Shown here one piece after another: positions 61,858 through 64,000 of a stretch of DNA of 64,000 nucleotides. The stretch is taken from positions 460,591 through 524,590 of the forward strand of contig NZ_RBWU01000008.1 of the NCBI RefSeq assembly GCF_003634705.1, written 5' to 3'. The first letter of the stretch is position 1. Every line of letters begins with the position of its first letter. The notes beneath the pieces are model-generated. The model was not told the origin of the DNA. It saw only the letters and a list, made by a program, of their open reading frames with translations, and searched no databases. The DNA is from Actinomadura pelletieri DSM 43383 (GTDB lineage: Bacteria > Actinomycetota > Actinomycetes > Streptosporangiales > Streptosporangiaceae). A program made the position numbers and the translations under genes.

Positions 61858-61985
61858 CGAACACACATCCCCTCAGCAGCAACGTTCGCGGTCCAGAGAG
61901 CCTAGCGCCCGACCACCCCGCCTCGATGTCACACCCACTCCCCTCGTCCGCTATCCTTTCCATGCCGTCGCACCAGCGACACCAC

Positions 61986-62067
61986 GGCGGGTTGCCCGAG
62001 TGGCCAATGGGAGCGGACTGTAAATCCGTCGGCTTAGCCTACGCAGGTTCGAACCCTGCACCCGCCA
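61986..62067 (+). tRNA. tRNA-Tyr (GTA anticodon)
   Basis: Acceptor arms GGCGGGT (61986-61992) and ACCCGCC (62060-62066) pair fully, with discriminator A at 62067. The anticodon GTA is at 62020-62022 in the loop of GCGGA...TCCGT. A long variable arm follows, and GCAGG-TTCGAAC-CCTGC forms the T arm. The long variable arm fits a bacterial tRNA-Tyr. CCA is not encoded. Confidence 0.95.
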
Positions 62068-62077
62068 CACCACGCAG

Positions 62078-62114
62078 AACGGCCTCTGACCTGCACCAAC
62101 GGTCAGAGGCCGTT
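62078..62114 (+). terminator. Perfect hairpin after tRNA-Tyr
   Basis: AACGGCCTCTGACC (62078-62091) pairs perfectly with GGTCAGAGGCCGTT (62101-62114) around a nine-base loop, 10 bp after the tRNA. It is the likely tRNA terminator. Confidence 0.85.
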
Positions 62115-62445
62115 CGCGTCCCAAATGCCCCCGCACGCAGCCAGATGCCACCGAACGCCGCCGGATGTCACTGGTCCCGGAATATGCGCGGAATGAGTTC
62201 GGGCGTGTCTTCGCAGGTCGCGTCAGGAACGGCGAAGGGCTCTCGCGTAAATCGAAGCCCCTGAAGGGTAGGTCGGATCAGTCGTCAAGGGGTGGCGGCG
62301 CTAAGGCCGCTGGTGCGGCCCCGCGCCTGGCCGTCCGGAGCGTGCGGCGTGGGCGCCGGTCACCGGATGGCCGCGCCGGGCCGCGCATCGTGACGCGTCC
62401 GCCGTCCCGCCCGACTGCTCGCCGGGGGGCGCGCCGCCGCCCGAG
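62115..62445. other. Gene-free stretch downstream of the tRNA
   Basis: 331 bp without a convincing gene. GATGCCACCGAACGC and GCCGGATGTCAC (62142-62171) are weak direct repeats. I looked for a second copy of the tRNA 3' end as a sign of an integrated element and found none in the rest of the window. Confidence 0.45.
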
Positions 62446-62808
62446 TCACCAGCGCTCGTCCAGATGAGCCAGCATGGCGCGGAAACGGCGAGCATCACGC
62501 CGAGGGAGGACGTGGGCGGCCGCCTCTAGGTAGGACCGCACCTCCCATGGATCGGTGCAGCACTCCCAGAAACCACAGCCCTCGTATCTCGGATCGTAGA
62601 GCCGTTGGTAGGGATCGGCCAGGACGGCCTCCCAGAGTCGGAGCGCTTGTCGTGTTGTTCCCGGACCTCTGCGGCGGAACTCGAACCGGAGCAGCAGTTT
62701 CATGCCGTGGGGCGACACCCCTGGAATGCCCGCCGCGAGCACCCGGCCCGCAGGAGGGAGGGTCGATAGTTGCGCGCGGCGGAGTTGGCCTGGCCGTCTA
62801 CGTGGCAT
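62446..62808 (-). CDS. Small hypothetical protein
   Basis: 120 residues if started at ATG 62808 (AAAGGG close upstream), or 85 residues from ATG 62703. The C-terminal part is clearly coding-like: QALRLWEAVLADPYQRLYDPRYEGCGFWECCTDPWEVRSYLEAA, with three Cys in GCGFWECC, ending in ARRFRAMLAHLDERW. The first 35 residues are Arg/Pro-rich and less certain. There is no membrane helix. Family not recognised. Confidence 0.55.
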   Translation of the reverse strand: MPRRRPGQLRRAQLSTLPPAGRVLAAGIPGVSPHGMKLLLRFEFRRRGPGTTRQALRLWEAVLADPYQRLYDPRYEGCGFWECCTDPWEVRSYLEAAAHVLPRRDARRFRAMLAHLDERW

Positions 62809-63121
62809 AGCCCTTTCGTGTCGACACCATGTCGCACATCGTGGCATGAACCAGTCTTCAAAACCATCCGACGTGCAAGGTCGTTACCTGGCTGGGCTGG
62901 AGAGTGCGGGCCCGGACCACGAGCTGTCGAGGATGGCGACGGCCGGGACCCGCGAGGGCGCCCTTCGGGCGTCACTACGTGATGGCTACGCCACCCTTGA
63001 CAGAACCCGTCCGCCGCTAGGTAGGGGTCTCGTCGGGCCGGGGGAGGAAGGTGGGGGAAGAACAGCGGCTACGCCGCACGGCTGGCCGCCGCCACGTGAG
63101 AGCCGACCGGAGCCGCGCTTT
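62809..63121. other. Gene-free stretch between two small minus-strand genes
   Basis: 313 bp. Nothing coding-like with a start was found. TTGACA at 62997-63002 and TAGGTA 15 bp on form a poor plus-strand promoter with no gene behind it. A short GC hairpin lies near 62957-62972. Confidence 0.4.
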
Positions 63122-63559
63122 CTAGACGCGGGTGAGGAGATGCCGACTCGGCTCATAGTCGATCTTCCAGTCGGCGCAGCATCCCAGCACTCCGTCAGCA
63201 ACGCACCGGATCCCGACACTGACCCAGCGGATCGAGTCGTCAGGTCGCAGGGAAAAGCCGACGGCCACGTCGAAAACGTCTACGCCGCAGGGGCAGATGA
63301 CGGGCTCAGGCTCGGTATCCGACCAATGGTCTTCGCTGTCGAGCATGAGCACATCCTTGCCGCAGCCGACGCAACTGCGTTCCACGGTTCCCTCCTCACC
63401 ATCAGCTCGGAGCCGGAAGGACCGGCCGCCACAGTCGGCGCAGGTCGCGTTGACGACCTGCCCGACCCGATACCCATCCACGCCGAGTTCTTCCAGGTAA
63501 TCGGCGAGATCAGCGGCAGACTCTCCGCGCCACCATTCCCCGTTCGTGTCCATTGCCAT
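63122..63559 (-). CDS. Small hypothetical protein with Zn-ribbon-like cysteines
   Basis: 145 residues. CADCGG and CVGCGK near 40-66 form a CxxC...CxxC pair that could bind zinc; CPCGVDVFDVAVGFSL near 89-104 and CVADGVLGCCADWKIDYEP near 119-137 give further Cys. Many residues are acidic. It has no signal peptide, so a cytoplasmic role is likely. Family name not recalled. ATG 63559 lies 13 bp after the stop of an upstream minus-strand frame, suggesting an operon. Confidence 0.7.
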   Translation of the reverse strand: MAMDTNGEWWRGESAADLADYLEELGVDGYRVGQVVNATCADCGGRSFRLRADGEEGTVERSCVGCGKDVLMLDSEDHWSDTEPEPVICPCGVDVFDVAVGFSLRPDDSIRWVSVGIRCVADGVLGCCADWKIDYEPSRHLLTRV

Positions 63560-63572
63560 CGCGACAAGCTAC

Positions 63573-63890
63573 TCAGGCCGAACCCACCGAGCCAAGATCC
63601 GGAAATGTGCGGAACAGCGCACGACCACGCGGCAGGAGTGCCATAAGGAACTCCAGTTCCTCGGCGGTCAGTGGTTGGGTGATGGTTGCGGTGGTGTGCC
63701 ATTCGGAGTCATCGCTGATGAGGACGACGTGGACGTCTACGGCGAACAGGCACGTGAGGGGCTTCGCCTACCACTCCGGTCGGGCCGCGCCTTCGATCAT
63801 GTCTATGAGGTGGGTCTGGCCGAGGTCGAGATGCTCTTGGAGCGCTTCGGGCTGGTCCTGTTGTGGTGGGAGGTTTCTCCCTGAGGGGTC
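63573..63890 (-). pseudogene. Possible broken small gene with an in-frame amber codon
   Basis: From 63767 to 63573 the minus strand reads 64 coding-like residues (FAVDVHVVLISDDSEWHTTA, LTAEELEFLMALLPRG) ending in TGA 13 bp before the next gene, yet no start codon lies at its 5' end. Immediately upstream, in the same frame, is TAG (63768-63770), and beyond it another plausible stretch (QPEALQEHLDLGQTHLIDMIE, then RPEW). Reading through the TAG would make one protein of about 105 residues. Either a nonsense mutation broke the gene or the real start is non-canonical. No ribosome site or start was found up to 64000, where G-rich, non-coding-like sequence begins. Confidence 0.35.
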
Positions 63891-64000
63891 GGAGTGAACG
63901 TGCTCCTCGGTCGTCGCGGGGTGGCGGGGGCGGATTGGTGTGGGGTTTGGCGGGGGGCTGGAGTGGTGGTCTGTGGGGCCTTTCCGGTCTGCTCGGGGGG

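Noticed and set aside
61951..62151. A 66-codon minus-strand frame antisense to tRNA-Tyr
   Set aside because: It is the antisense of a tRNA with fully paired arms; such frames are common false genes.
61986..62445. Integrated element at the tRNA-Tyr gene
   Set aside because: No integrase and no second copy of the tRNA 3' end was seen in the following 2 kb.

Overview
The window is a high-GC actinobacterial chromosome segment with strong G/C bias at third codon positions, GTG/TTG starts with GGAGG-type ribosome sites, and many ATGA/GTGA/TGATG gene overlaps. Gene content fits a filamentous actinomycete of the Thermomonosporaceae/Streptosporangiales kind (Actinomadura-like). That taxon is an inference from content, not from a marker phylogeny. 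I see no prophage, insertion sequence, CRISPR array or rRNA. One tRNA (Tyr) is present.

Layout. (1) 1-3.4 kb: wall-polymer genes on the minus strand: a truncated membrane protein, a CDP-ribitol-type cytidylyltransferase/SDR fusion and an acyltransferase-3. (2) 3.5-11.2 kb: small membrane proteins, an alpha/beta hydrolase overlapping an RtcB RNA ligase, and opposite it a periplasmic-binding-protein/archease fusion, with a decayed second archease tail in between. An epoxide hydrolase, a glycolipid-binding-like protein and a VOC protein follow. (3) 11.6-16.4 kb: a lower aromatic-degradation module: CoA-transferase subunits, a double-IclR regulator and maleylacetate reductase. The 3' end of the reductase gene is triplicated as a 185-bp tandem repeat. 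(4) 16.5-21.1 kb: secreted S1 protease, Tat-type amidohydrolase with a divergent MarR, and a secreted beta-propeller protein. (5) 21.5-30.2 kb: a 2206-residue secreted RHS/YD-repeat protein with a compositionally distinct C-terminal tip, followed 15 bp later by a WD40 protein that is a candidate immunity or partner protein. (6) 30.8-41.5 kb: two MFS transporters, an AfsR-like SARP/NB-ARC/TPR regulator, amidase, TetR and small unknowns. (7) 41.7-59.3 kb: korAB (2-oxoacid:ferredoxin oxidoreductase), two proline-rich membrane-anchored paralogues, and a partial complex I cluster nuoA-B-C-H / I-J-K-L-M-N. It lacks nuoD, E, F and G and is interrupted by an antisense helix-hairpin-helix gene. (8) 59.4-64 kb: htpX, methionine aminopeptidase with a divergent XRE regulator, yajQ, tRNA-Tyr and small unknown genes.

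How parts fit together. Maleylacetate reductase makes 3-oxoadipate and the CoA-transferase can activate it, so the IclR protein lying between them is their likely regulator. KorAB makes reduced ferredoxin; the neighbouring NADH-module-free complex I is a plausible acceptor machine, which is inference. Archease is the activation partner of RtcB, so the fusion opposite rtcB is probably a functional partner despite its extra domain.

Most noteworthy: the archease fusion and archease-tail remnant, the maleylacetate reductase tail repeats, the RHS tip with its WD40 neighbour, and the nuoD/EFG-less complex I cluster. Function calls rest on reading motifs by eye; no database search was run.
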